64,000 nucleotides of DNA from JBDLSY01 sp041170585 (GTDB lineage: Bacteria; Pseudomonadota; Gammaproteobacteria; Burkholderiales; Burkholderiaceae_C), in the NCBI GenBank assembly GCA_041170585.1, contig JBEDNN010000037.1, positions 21,427-85,426 on the forward strand, read 5' to 3'. The stretch's first letter is position 1; every line of letters begins with the position of its first letter. Shown here one piece after another: positions 54,164-64,000 of the stretch. The translations under genes were made by a program, and so were the position numbers. A model generated the notes under the pieces. It was not told the origin of the DNA. It saw nothing but the letters and a program-made list of their open reading frames with translations, and did no database searches.

Positions 54164-54472
54164 TTAATATATATAAATATCTTCTAAGTACATTATTAAT
54201 TTTCCATCATCAATATGTTGTCCATCTTCAGCAACACAGTGTTGTTTTTTAGGATTGGTCACCCAAGATTGAAAGTGTGGGTCAATTTTCCCAATGTCAT
54301 GCAAACAGCCAGCAACAAAAGTGGCATCTGCTTGTTTTTTACTGTTAACAAATAATTGTTGATGTAACTGTTCTGCCACGTAACCCACTGCAAACAAATG
54401 TTCGGGCAGTGATTGTAAATGTGTATTGGCGTATATAAAACCAGCAACTGGTTTACCGTTTGATATGTTCAT
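54164..54472 (-). pseudogene. Truncated Cas3-type HD nuclease fragment
   Basis: The 102-aa frame begins [20 protein letters not shown] and contains the HD-nuclease motifs H-L-F-A-V-G-Y (His30) and [17 protein letters not shown] (His-Asp), as in Cas3'' domains of type I CRISPR systems. It then runs into unrelated residues ([11 protein letters not shown]) and stops. Full Cas3 proteins are 700-1100 aa, so helicase and the rest are lost. The breakpoint faces the restriction operon. It is the only cas remnant I can see. Confidence 0.75.
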
Positions 54473-54662
54473 AGAAGCCTTTTGCTTTTTTTTGTTAATT
54501 AAAGTTATTTTCTTTACTACCTAAATTTTTCTAGTAAATTAACTAGTTGTACAATACTTTTGGTCAATTAATTTAGTGTTTACAACTAATATTAAATCTG
54601 ATGTCAAATTATTATCAAATTACTTCAAATTATTATTTTAAATTTTTAAATTTTTACTGTTC

Positions 54663-55343
54663 ATGAAAAAAAATCATACTGTCATCATTTCTAGCGTATT
54701 AGCCAGTTTATTATTTGCCGCACCTGTATGGTCAAAACCGCAAATCAATACTAATAAAGTGAGTAAAATTAGTAAACTTAGTAAAGTTAACAATACTAAA
54801 AAAGTTAATAATACTAAAAAAACAAGCCCTGTTAAACAACTCAAGTCAATCAAAAAAATAACACCTATTGTGCCAGTATTGATTGAGCAAGGTCAAGATA
54901 TTCAGCAAATAGCCCGTTGGGTCGTGTCAGGGCAATATAAGTGCTTTGGGCAAAAAACAATTACACTCACCCCCCGTATAGATTATCCTGGCTATGTTGA
55001 TGTGCAGCAAAATGGTAAAACACAGTTATTTTTAGCGGTTGCTTCAAACACTGGAGCCGTGCGTTTAGAAAATAAAGCCGCTAACCTATTTTGGTTACAA
55101 TTGCCTGTTAAAAGCATGTTGTTTAACAGTCAAACAGGTAGCCGTATTTTAGATGATTGCCAGCCTGAAACTGTGCCGTCTATACTAGAACTACCCGCAA
55201 CTGCTTTAAAATCCAAAGCATCACTGCTGATGACCGATATGCCAATATCACCCATAAATATACTTACTGATGTTGTACCATCACCTGTTGTAATACCTAT
55301 CACTGAAATAGAAGCCATACCTGCTGTTAAAATTGCACCTTAA
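54663..55343 (+). CDS. Exported basic protein of unknown function
   Basis: The 226-aa protein has a signal peptide (MKKNHTVIISSVLASLLFAA ending PVWSK). A Lys/Ser/Asn-rich low-complexity segment (about 28-65, units such as VNNTKK) follows, then a compact domain with Cys103 (QYKCFGQKT) and Cys165 (LDDCQPE), which could form a disulfide. The C-terminus is rich in Ile/Pro. I do not recognise the family. It precedes acnB on the same strand by 65 bases. Confidence 0.65.
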   Translation: MKKNHTVIISSVLASLLFAAPVWSKPQINTNKVSKISKLSKVNNTKKVNNTKKTSPVKQLKSIKKITPIVPVLIEQGQDIQQIARWVVSGQYKCFGQKTITLTPRIDYPGYVDVQQNGKTQLFLAVASNTGAVRLENKAANLFWLQLPVKSMLFNSQTGSRILDDCQPETVPSILELPATALKSKASLLMTDMPISPINILTDVVPSPVVIPITEIEAIPAVKIAP

Positions 55344-55407
55344 AGTTTACTGATATTACTGTGATGACAGTGCTGCTTACCAATAACTTGTATAAGGATT
55401 TAAATTT

Positions 55408-58032
55408 ATGATGTTGCATACTTACCGTACCCATGTTGCCGAGCGTGCTGCTTTAGGTATTCCACCATTGCCACTGACCGCTCAACAAACGGCTGATGTC
55501 ATTGAGTTACTTAAAAAACCGCTTGCTGGTGAGGCTGATTTTTTAGTAGAATTATTGTCGCACCGTGTGCCAGCAGGGGTAGACAATGCCGCCAAAGTCA
55601 AGGCATCTTATTTAGCCGCCGTGGCTTTAGGCACAGAAGTATGCCCTCCGATTAGCCGTGAAATGGCAACGCATCTGTTAGGTACAATGTTGGGCGGGTA
55701 TAATATTAGCCCTTTAATTCAATTGTTAGATGATGCACAAGTCGGTAGTATTGCAGCCGATGCTTTAAAGAAAACTTTATTGATGTTTGACCAGTTTTAT
55801 GATGTAGTGGAAAAAGCCAAACAAGGCCAATCAGTAGGTCAAAAAAATGCCCAAGCTGTTTTACACAGCTGGGCTGATGCCGAATGGTTTATCAGCCGCT
55901 CTGAAGTGCCGCACAGTATTCCTTTGATTGTATTCAAAGTAACGGGTGAAACCAATACTGATGACTTATCGCCTGCACCTGATGCGTGGAGCCGTCCCGA
56001 TATTCCGCTGCATGCTTTGGCAATGCTTAAAAATAAGCGTGAGGGGATTATGCCTGAAATTGATGGTCAGCGTGGTCCGATTCAATTTATTAACGATTTG
56101 CATACCAAAGCCCAAGCATCTGGGGCGGTAGTCGCATACGTCGGTGATGTCGTGGGTACGGGTTCAAGCCGTAAATCAGCGACTAACAGTGTCTTGTGGT
56201 TTACGGGGCAAAATATTCCGTTTATTCCCAATAAAAAGTTTGGTGGTGTGTGTTTAGGCAATAAAATCGCCCCTATTTTTTATAACACGATGGAAGATGC
56301 GGGGGCATTACCGATTGAGTTAGATGTATCTAATATGGCGATGGGCGATTTAATTGAGTTGCGTCCTTATGAAGGCAAAGCCTATAAAGAAGGTCAAGTG
56401 ATTGCCGAGTTTAGTTTAAAAAGTGATGTGTTATACGATGAGGTAAGGGCAGGTGGGCGAATTCCATTAATTATTGGCCGTGGCTTAACCGCTAAAGCCC
56501 GTATTGCTTTAGGTTTGCCTGTGAGTACTGTGTTTCGTTTGCCTGATGTGCCTAAAGCGACAGGTAAAGGCTTCACTTTGGCACAAAAAATGGTCGGCCG
56601 TGCGTGTGGTCTGCCTGAAATAAATGGTGTGCAACAAGGTATGTTACCGGGTACGTATTGTGAGCCAGCGATGACTTCAGTCGGTTCACAAGATACGACA
56701 GGACCGATGACGCGTGATGAATTAAAAGATTTAGCGTGTTTAGGGTTTTCAGCCGATTTAGTAATGCAGTCGTTTTGTCATACTGCGGCTTATCCGAAGC
56801 CGATTGATGTTAAAACACACCATGAGTTGCCTGATTTTATGAGTACGCGTGGTGGCATTAGTTTGCGTCCAGGTGATGGAATTATTCATAGCTGGTTAAA
56901 TCGTATGTTATTGCCTGATACCGTTGGAACAGGGGGAGACAGCCATACGCGTTTTCCAATTGGAATTAGCTTTCCAGCAGGTTCTGGTTTGGTGGCATTT
57001 GCAGCCGCTACAGGTGTGATGCCGTTAGATATGCCTGAATCCGTCTTGGTACGTTTCAAAGGCGTGATGCAACCAGGCGTAACTTTGCGTGATTTAGTCC
57101 ATGCAATTCCTTTATATGCGATTAAAGCAGGGCATTTAACGGTGGCTAAACAAGGAAAAGTGAATATTTTTTCTGGACGTATTTTAGAAATTGAAGGTTT
57201 ACCTGATTTAAAAATTGAACAAGCCTTTGAGTTAGCTGATGCGTCTGCCGAACGCAGTGCTGCTGGGTGTACTGTGGCTTTAAACACTGCACCGATTGAG
57301 GAATATTTAAAATCAAACATTGTTTTATTAAAAAGTATGGTTGCTAATGGCTATGCTGATGCCCGTACTATTATGCGTCGTGTCAAAGAAATGCAAGATT
57401 GGTTGTCTGCCCCGAGTTTATTAAAAGCCGATGCCGATGCACAGTATGCGGCGGTGATTGAAATTGACTTGGCTGAAATTACCGAGCCTATTGTCTGCTG
57501 TCCCAATGACCCAGATGATGCTAAAACTTTATCAGAAGTGGCTAATGCCGCGATTGATGAGGTGTTTATCGGCAGTTGTATGACGAATATTGGACACTTT
57601 CGTGCTGCCAGTAAATTATTAGAAGGCAAGCGGGATATGCCTGCTAAACTATGGATTGCCCCCCCGACTAAAATGGACGCGGCACAGTTGTCTGATGAAG
57701 GGCATTATGGTGTGTTCGGTAGTGCTGGGGCAAGGGTAGAAATGCCGGGGTGTAGCTTGTGTATGGGCAATCAAGCACAAGTTAAAGAAGGGGCAACGGT
57801 TATGTCTACATCTACCCGTAATTTTCCGAACCGTTTAGGTAAAAATACCAATGTCTATTTAGGCAGTGCAGAATTGGCTGCTATTTGTGCAAAACTAGGG
57901 CGTATTCCGACTAAAATAGAGTATTTAACTGATATGGGCATTGTCAATGCGCAAGGCACACATATTTATCAGTACATGAATTTTAATGAAATGCCAGCGT
58001 TTAATGCACAGGCAGACAGTGTCAAATCTTAA
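55408..58032 (+). CDS. acnB: Aconitate hydratase B
   Basis: AcnB is the main TCA-cycle aconitase, interconverting citrate and isocitrate. The 874-aa protein has the AcnB-specific N-terminal HEAT-like domain ([16 protein letters not shown] ...) followed by the swivel domain, and the 4Fe-4S cysteines in the C-terminal core ([27 protein letters not shown]). An AAGGATTT ribosome site precedes ATGATG; either ATG could be used. Confidence 0.97.
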   Translation: MMLHTYRTHVAERAALGIPPLPLTAQQTADVIELLKKPLAGEADFLVELLSHRVPAGVDNAAKVKASYLAAVALGTEVCPPISREMATHLLGTMLGGYNISPLIQLLDDAQVGSIAADALKKTLLMFDQFYDVVEKAKQGQSVGQKNAQAVLHSWADAEWFISRSEVPHSIPLIVFKVTGETNTDDLSPAPDAWSRPDIPLHALAMLKNKREGIMPEIDGQRGPIQFINDLHTKAQASGAVVAYVGDVVGTGSSRKSATNSVLWFTGQNIPFIPNKKFGGVCLGNKIAPIFYNTMEDAGALPIELDVSNMAMGDLIELRPYEGKAYKEGQVIAEFSLKSDVLYDEVRAGGRIPLIIGRGLTAKARIALGLPVSTVFRLPDVPKATGKGFTLAQKMVGRACGLPEINGVQQGMLPGTYCEPAMTSVGSQDTTGPMTRDELKDLACLGFSADLVMQSFCHTAAYPKPIDVKTHHELPDFMSTRGGISLRPGDGIIHSWLNRMLLPDTVGTGGDSHTRFPIGISFPAGSGLVAFAAATGVMPLDMPESVLVRFKGVMQPGVTLRDLVHAIPLYAIKAGHLTVAKQGKVNIFSGRILEIEGLPDLKIEQAFELADASAERSAAGCTVALNTAPIEEYLKSNIVLLKSMVANGYADARTIMRRVKEMQDWLSAPSLLKADADAQYAAVIEIDLAEITEPIVCCPNDPDDAKTLSEVANAAIDEVFIGSCMTNIGHFRAASKLLEGKRDMPAKLWIAPPTKMDAAQLSDEGHYGVFGSAGARVEMPGCSLCMGNQAQVKEGATVMSTSTRNFPNRLGKNTNVYLGSAELAAICAKLGRIPTKIEYLTDMGIVNAQGTHIYQYMNFNEMPAFNAQADSVKS

Positions 58033-58079
58033 ATCTAAAAATTTTAAACTTAAAAAATATTAAATTTAAAAAATTTAAA

Positions 58080-60236
<2,157 letters not shown>

Positions 60237-60242
60237 TTAAAC

Positions 60243-61262
60243 CTACAAAATAAAGTCTTTGTTAATCTTTAACAAAACTGCACCCCAAGTAAAGCCACCG
60301 CCTACACCTTGTAACATCACACTGTGTCCTGATTGAATACGACCATCACGAATGGCGGTATCCAAAGCTAAAGGAACTGAAGCGGCTGATGTATTAGCGT
60401 GTTGTGGCACTGTTACAATAATGTTTGTTTCTGGTATGCCCAAGCGTTTACCCACTGAAGATAAAATACGCACATTGGCTTGATGAGGAATGAGCCAGTC
60501 TAATGTGCTTAAATCAAAATGAGCGGCTTCACATACTTCGTGGGCTACATCAGTCAGTACAGTCACGGCTTGTTTAAATACGGCTTGACCGTCCATATAT
60601 AAAAATGGATTGCCTTCAATAAGGCCTTGATGAACACGGGCAGGGGCATTTAATATAGAATTTAAACTGCCATCAGCATGAATTTTACAAGCCAATATGC
60701 CCGCAGTTTCACTGGCCTCTAGCACAACAGCACCCGCGCCATCACCAAATAAAACGCAAGTATTGCGGTCTTGCCAATTAATAATACTGGTGAGTGTTTC
60801 AGCACCAATTACTAAAGCTTTACTAGCAATGCCTTGTTTAATTAAAGCGTTAGCCGTTGTTAAAGCATAAATAAAACCACTACAAACGGCTTGGACATCA
60901 AAAGCCGCACCCCGCATTTTTACATGATGAAGTAAGCCTAATTTATTTTGTACTGTGCAGGCTACACTTGGAAATATACTATCGGGTGTTGTGGTTGCGA
61001 CAATAATTAAATCAATATCACTGGCTGTGAGTTGGGCTGCAAGTAGTGCTTGTTGGGCTGCTTGTACCGCTAAATCACTGGTATATTCGTTAGCAGCAGC
61101 AATATAGCGTTGGGTAATACCTGTACGGCTTTGAATCCATTCTTCAGAGGTTTCTATGCCTAATTTAGCCAAACGTTGAGTAATTTGTAAATTACTTTCA
61201 CAGTGGGCGGGTAAGTAGCTACCTGTACCAGTTATTTTAGTATGGGGTAATAAGTGACTCAT
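60243..61262 (-). CDS. fabH: Beta-ketoacyl-ACP synthase III
   Basis: FabH starts fatty-acid synthesis by condensing acetyl-CoA with malonyl-ACP. The 339-aa protein has the Cys127-His260-Asn290 triad (QAVCSGF, IPHQANVRI, HANTSAASV) and the C-terminal GVGGGFTWGAVLL. It lacks plsX and fabD beside it. It follows suhB by 22 bases on the same strand. Confidence 0.95.
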   Translation of the reverse strand: MSHLLPHTKITGTGSYLPAHCESNLQITQRLAKLGIETSEEWIQSRTGITQRYIAAANEYTSDLAVQAAQQALLAAQLTASDIDLIIVATTTPDSIFPSVACTVQNKLGLLHHVKMRGAAFDVQAVCSGFIYALTTANALIKQGIASKALVIGAETLTSIINWQDRNTCVLFGDGAGAVVLEASETAGILACKIHADGSLNSILNAPARVHQGLIEGNPFLYMDGQAVFKQAVTVLTDVAHEVCEAAHFDLSTLDWLIPHQANVRILSSVGKRLGIPETNIIVTVPQHANTSAASVPLALDTAIRDGRIQSGHSVMLQGVGGGFTWGAVLLKINKDFIL

Positions 61263-61284
61263 AGTTATTTATTTTGCAGTCAAA

Positions 61285-62163
61285 TCAAAGGCTAGTAACC
61301 GTAGAACTTTTCGCCATAGATTCGCTTAAATCATTGTTTTCAAGTGGATAAATGAATGCGTGATTTTTTGATAAATCTGGTCCCACACGGGGCAATAACT
61401 GGGAAAATATTTTAGGGCAGCCTGCGATTAAACTGCCTGTTTTTAAGTAGTGATTATCACCTAGTGCATCAGAAATTAATCCGCCTGCTTCTGTGACCAT
61501 TAATGCGCCTGCTGCTATCTCCCACGGTTTTAATCCTACGGCATAACAAGCATCTAAAGCACCTGATGCCACATAAGCCAAATCTAATGCTGGGCTACCT
61601 AAATGCCGTACACCAGCAGTATCAGCCGTTAAATCAAGCATTAAATAATCTGATTTACGCGATTCTGTAGCGGCTTTTACGGCTACAGAGCTGCCTAACA
61701 GGGCATCTAATAAACGTGTCCGTTTAGACACACGCATACGGCGGTTATTGCAAAAACCACCCAAACCTTTGCTGGCGGTAAATAGTTGATTGGTTGCAGG
61801 GGCATAGATAACCGCTTGTTCAGTTATGCCATTGACTTGTAAGGCAATGCTGACTGCGAAGTGTGGCAAACCATGTATAAAATTAGTTGTACCGTTAATG
61901 GGGTCAATAATCCACTGATAGCGACTGTTTGAATGGTTATTGGTATTACTGCTATTTTCTTTTGCTAAAACAGTATGGCTAGGATAAGCATTTAATAATA
62001 GTTCTACAATTACTTTTTCAGCAACATGGTCAATATCACTCACGTATTCACCAAACCCTTTATGAGTGACTTTAATGAGTTCAAGGTCTAAGGTTGCGTG
62101 GTTGATAATATCGCCCGCTTTACGGGCAGCCATAACGGCAATATTGAGCATAGGGTTTTGCAT
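61285..62163 (-). CDS. suhB: Inositol-monophosphatase-family protein SuhB, altered metal site
   Basis: The 292-aa protein aligns from the first residue with E. coli SuhB (MxPMLNIAVxAARKAG), including HFAVSIA, LGSPALDLAYVASG and TGSLIAG. The phosphatase motif D-P-L-D-G-T reads D-P-I-N-G-T (Asn90), W-D-x-A-A-G reads W-E-I-A-A-G (Glu215), and T-E-E-S reads A-K-E-N (Lys68, Glu69). Two metal-ligand aspartates are therefore changed. SuhB also acts in rRNA antitermination with NusA, a role that would not need catalysis. It is divergent from trmJ, as in other gammaproteobacteria. Confidence 0.9.
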   Translation of the reverse strand: MQNPMLNIAVMAARKAGDIINHATLDLELIKVTHKGFGEYVSDIDHVAEKVIVELLLNAYPSHTVLAKENSSNTNNHSNSRYQWIIDPINGTTNFIHGLPHFAVSIALQVNGITEQAVIYAPATNQLFTASKGLGGFCNNRRMRVSKRTRLLDALLGSSVAVKAATESRKSDYLMLDLTADTAGVRHLGSPALDLAYVASGALDACYAVGLKPWEIAAGALMVTEAGGLISDALGDNHYLKTGSLIAGCPKIFSQLLPRVGPDLSKNHAFIYPLENNDLSESMAKSSTVTSL

Positions 62164-62404
62164 AATGTCTAATTCACGGGTTAAAGTCAGTAGTAAAGTA
62201 GTAAGCTGGACGCATATTATAAAAAAATATGAAGATATAAAAACATACTTAAAATTTAATCTGCTATTTTAACCGAGCTAAAAACGATAATACCGTTTAT
62301 ATTATTTAGATTGCTTGCCTTATTTAAGTCTAAATATATTTAAACTATTAATGTATGACTAATGTATGATTAATTTATATGTATGACTAATTTATAACTC
62401 ACTT

Positions 62405-63223
62405 ATGATTGATACACTTAACACACCTCATTTAAGTCCCACAGCGAAAGACGTATTTTTAAATATAGATTTTGTATTGGTTGCCCCGCGTATGGCTGCC
62501 AATGTCGGTTCTGCTGCACGGGCAATAAAAACCATGGGATTTTCACGCTTAATTTTAGTGAGACCGCCCAACGATGGTTTTCAAGCCACATTTAATTTTA
62601 AATTAGACCACCCTGAGGCCGTTGCATTGGCCAGCGGTGCGCAAGATGTACTGGCAAATACACAGATTGTAGAGACTTTAGACGAGGCATTAAGTACTTG
62701 TAGCCAGTCCGTTGCTTTGACTGCACGCCCGCGTGAATGGAGTGGGCCAGTCGTACAGTTGCCACAATATACCGTACAAGCAGCACAACGTATGAGTTTA
62801 GAACGTATTGCTTATGTATTTGGTAATGAACGCTTTGGATTGTCTAATGAAGATGTAAGCCGTTGCAGTGCCATTTGTAGTATTGATGTTAATCCTGACT
62901 ATAGTAGTTTGAATTTATCACAAGCCGTACAAGTGGTGGCTTATTCGCAACGTATCGCTTTGATGGCGGTATTAAACAATGCTACAGCACCCGTGTTAAG
63001 CCGGGAATTAGCCAGCGAAGCGTTAGCAAACCATGAGCAAATTCAAGGTATGGCACAACATTGGTTAAATATTTTAGAATCGGCTGATTACTATAACCCA
63101 CTGCAACCACGGCGTTTAAAAGAACGTTTAGCCAGTTTGTGGGGACGTGCAAACTTGACCCGTGCTGATGTTGATATGTTGCGTGGTATGGCAGCCGCTT
63201 TAAGCCAGTCTTTGAAAAAGTAA
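62405..63223 (+). CDS. trmJ: tRNA (cytidine/uridine-2'-O-)-methyltransferase TrmJ
   Basis: TrmJ methylates position 32 of tRNA anticodon loops. The 272-aa protein has the SPOUT knot motifs: LVAPRMAANVGSAARAIKTM, YVFGNERFGLSNEDVSRC and SSLNLSQAVQVVAYS, plus the helical C-terminal extension. iscR, which often follows, is absent. The gap to suhB (62164-62404) contains TATGACTAATG-type repeats. Confidence 0.94.
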   Translation: MIDTLNTPHLSPTAKDVFLNIDFVLVAPRMAANVGSAARAIKTMGFSRLILVRPPNDGFQATFNFKLDHPEAVALASGAQDVLANTQIVETLDEALSTCSQSVALTARPREWSGPVVQLPQYTVQAAQRMSLERIAYVFGNERFGLSNEDVSRCSAICSIDVNPDYSSLNLSQAVQVVAYSQRIALMAVLNNATAPVLSRELASEALANHEQIQGMAQHWLNILESADYYNPLQPRRLKERLASLWGRANLTRADVDMLRGMAAALSQSLKK

Positions 63224-63247
63224 GTTAAGCTGTTTTTATTGTGGTAT

Positions 63248-64000
63248 TTATGATATTTTGAATAAAGACAGGGCTTCAATTGATTTTGACAATAATGAAG
63301 GGTTATCTGTACCATAATGTCTTTCGCTACTAGTTTTAATTGATAACATATCTTTAATAATAAAAGCTAGCTTTTCATGATGTTCACCAAAATTTATCGC
63401 TGAAATATTTAGTTGCTTATCAAGTTTTTTTAGTTCCTCGTTAAGTTCTTCATAAGATATATTTTTTAGTTGTAATCTGTTCAATATTTCTGGGTGTTTA
63501 ACTTTAACAACGGATACAAAAATAGCTAAAAAAATGTTTGCTTTTGTATCTTTTACATTTTCTATTCCAGTATGAATAATTACTAAATTAGTGAAAACTT
63601 TTTCTAATTCTCTAAGTGATAATTTAAAGTGTTGAGCAAACAAATATAAATTATCAATAAAGAATTGACTCTCAGTCCTCCCATAATGATATTTTTTACC
63701 TAAAAAGCCCTGCTGGAAAGACAATTGTTCAATGTATGTTTTTATATTACTGCGAGAAATATCGTTTCTTTTTGGCAGTGTCGTTTCAACGTGAATAAAT
63801 TTTTGAAGGTAAGTATGGGCATCAATCCTATCACCATAAATATGTTTAACCGCACACTCTAACTGTTGTTTGTGCATCACCAGCACGAAAAAAACATTGG
63901 GTACAGAAAAAAAGTGTTTTATTTTTTCAAGTATCTCCACTGCAAAAGAAGGTCTGCATCGGTCTAATTCGTCAATAATAATCACCAGTTTACCGTTGCC
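63248..64000 (-). CDS. KAP-family P-loop NTPase, C-terminal part
   Basis: The frame is open to the window edge (G-N-G-K-L-V before the Walker B), so the start and Walker A are outside. What is seen is Walker B LVIIIDELDRCRPSFAVEIL, then VPNVFFVLVMHKQQLECAVK and the KAP-typical YLQKFIHVETTLP. KAP NTPases are often membrane-anchored and appear in phage-defence and plasmid contexts. Function here unknown. It lies 24 bases after trmJ, on the other strand. Confidence 0.85.
   Translation of the reverse strand, partial: GNGKLVIIIDELDRCRPSFAVEILEKIKHFFSVPNVFFVLVMHKQQLECAVKHIYGDRIDAHTYLQKFIHVETTLPKRNDISRSNIKTYIEQLSFQQGFLGKKYHYGRTESQFFIDNLYLFAQHFKLSLRELEKVFTNLVIIHTGIENVKDTKANIFLAIFVSVVKVKHPEILNRLQLKNISYEELNEELKKLDKQLNISAINFGEHHEKLAFIIKDMLSIKTSSERHYGTDNPSLLSKSIEALSLFKIS

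Overview
The window is an AT-rich bacterial chromosome segment. Its gene content points to a Gram-negative gammaproteobacterium: Lpt, Lol and Kds lipopolysaccharide/lipoprotein genes, OmpR, Hsp33, AcnB, SuhB next to TrmJ, PepA-HolC next to LptF, and ArgH divergent from an AlgZ-like sensor kinase. A PhaR regulator suggests polyhydroxyalkanoate storage. I cannot name the genus. A striking trait is the number of short AT-rich tandem repeats between genes, and in several cases inside genes (queE, uvrA, pepA, dnaG), where they encode Asn/Lys/Ile/Asp/Ser-rich inserts or extensions.

Layout. 1-4.8 kb: end of pnp, a 114-bp MITE-like element, queE-argH, and an AlgZ-like kinase without an AlgR partner. 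4.8-8.3 kb: an accessory patch with a Rpn-type PD-(D/E)XK nuclease, a Sel1-repeat protein and a second small nuclease-like protein, with two GC-rich palindromic repeats between them. 8.4-46.4 kb: mostly housekeeping genes. These are uvrA, holC (separated from pepA by a paralogue of the small nuclease), pepA, lptF, hslO, ompR, pgk, a lipoprotein, an orphan ABC ATPase, a second perfect copy of the MITE, kdsD, an iron(III) ABC transporter fbpABC, purB, a GST, dnaG, qmcA with an NfeD-like partner, kdsB, a Trm112-like gene, pheA, phaR, smpB, lolCD, a Dabb protein with a pseudouridine synthase, a divergent NRAMP-family transporter, a PiT phosphate transporter with its DUF47 partner, dnaB, and lptBA.

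46.5-54.5 kb is a defence island. It contains a HigB/HigA-type toxin-antitoxin pair, a BrnT/BrnA pair, and a DUF4258/DUF2283 pair. A short type I-F-like CRISPR array follows (five 28-nt repeats, one degenerate repeat, five 32-nt spacers). Next come a decayed duplicate of the HigBA pair and a three-gene operon with foreign codon use: a cytosine-5 DNA methyltransferase, an NgoFVII-like PLD restriction endonuclease with a probable B3-like DNA-binding tail, and a Z1-domain ATPase. The island ends in a truncated Cas3-type HD nuclease fragment. Degenerate solo CRISPR repeats lie next to the toxin-antitoxin modules. The simplest reading is that a former CRISPR-Cas locus lost most of its cas genes when the restriction operon and toxin-antitoxin cassettes arrived.

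54.6-64 kb returns to housekeeping: an exported basic protein, acnB, ligA, fabH, a suhB with substitutions at two metal-ligand positions, trmJ, and the C-terminal part of a KAP-family P-loop NTPase that runs off the window.
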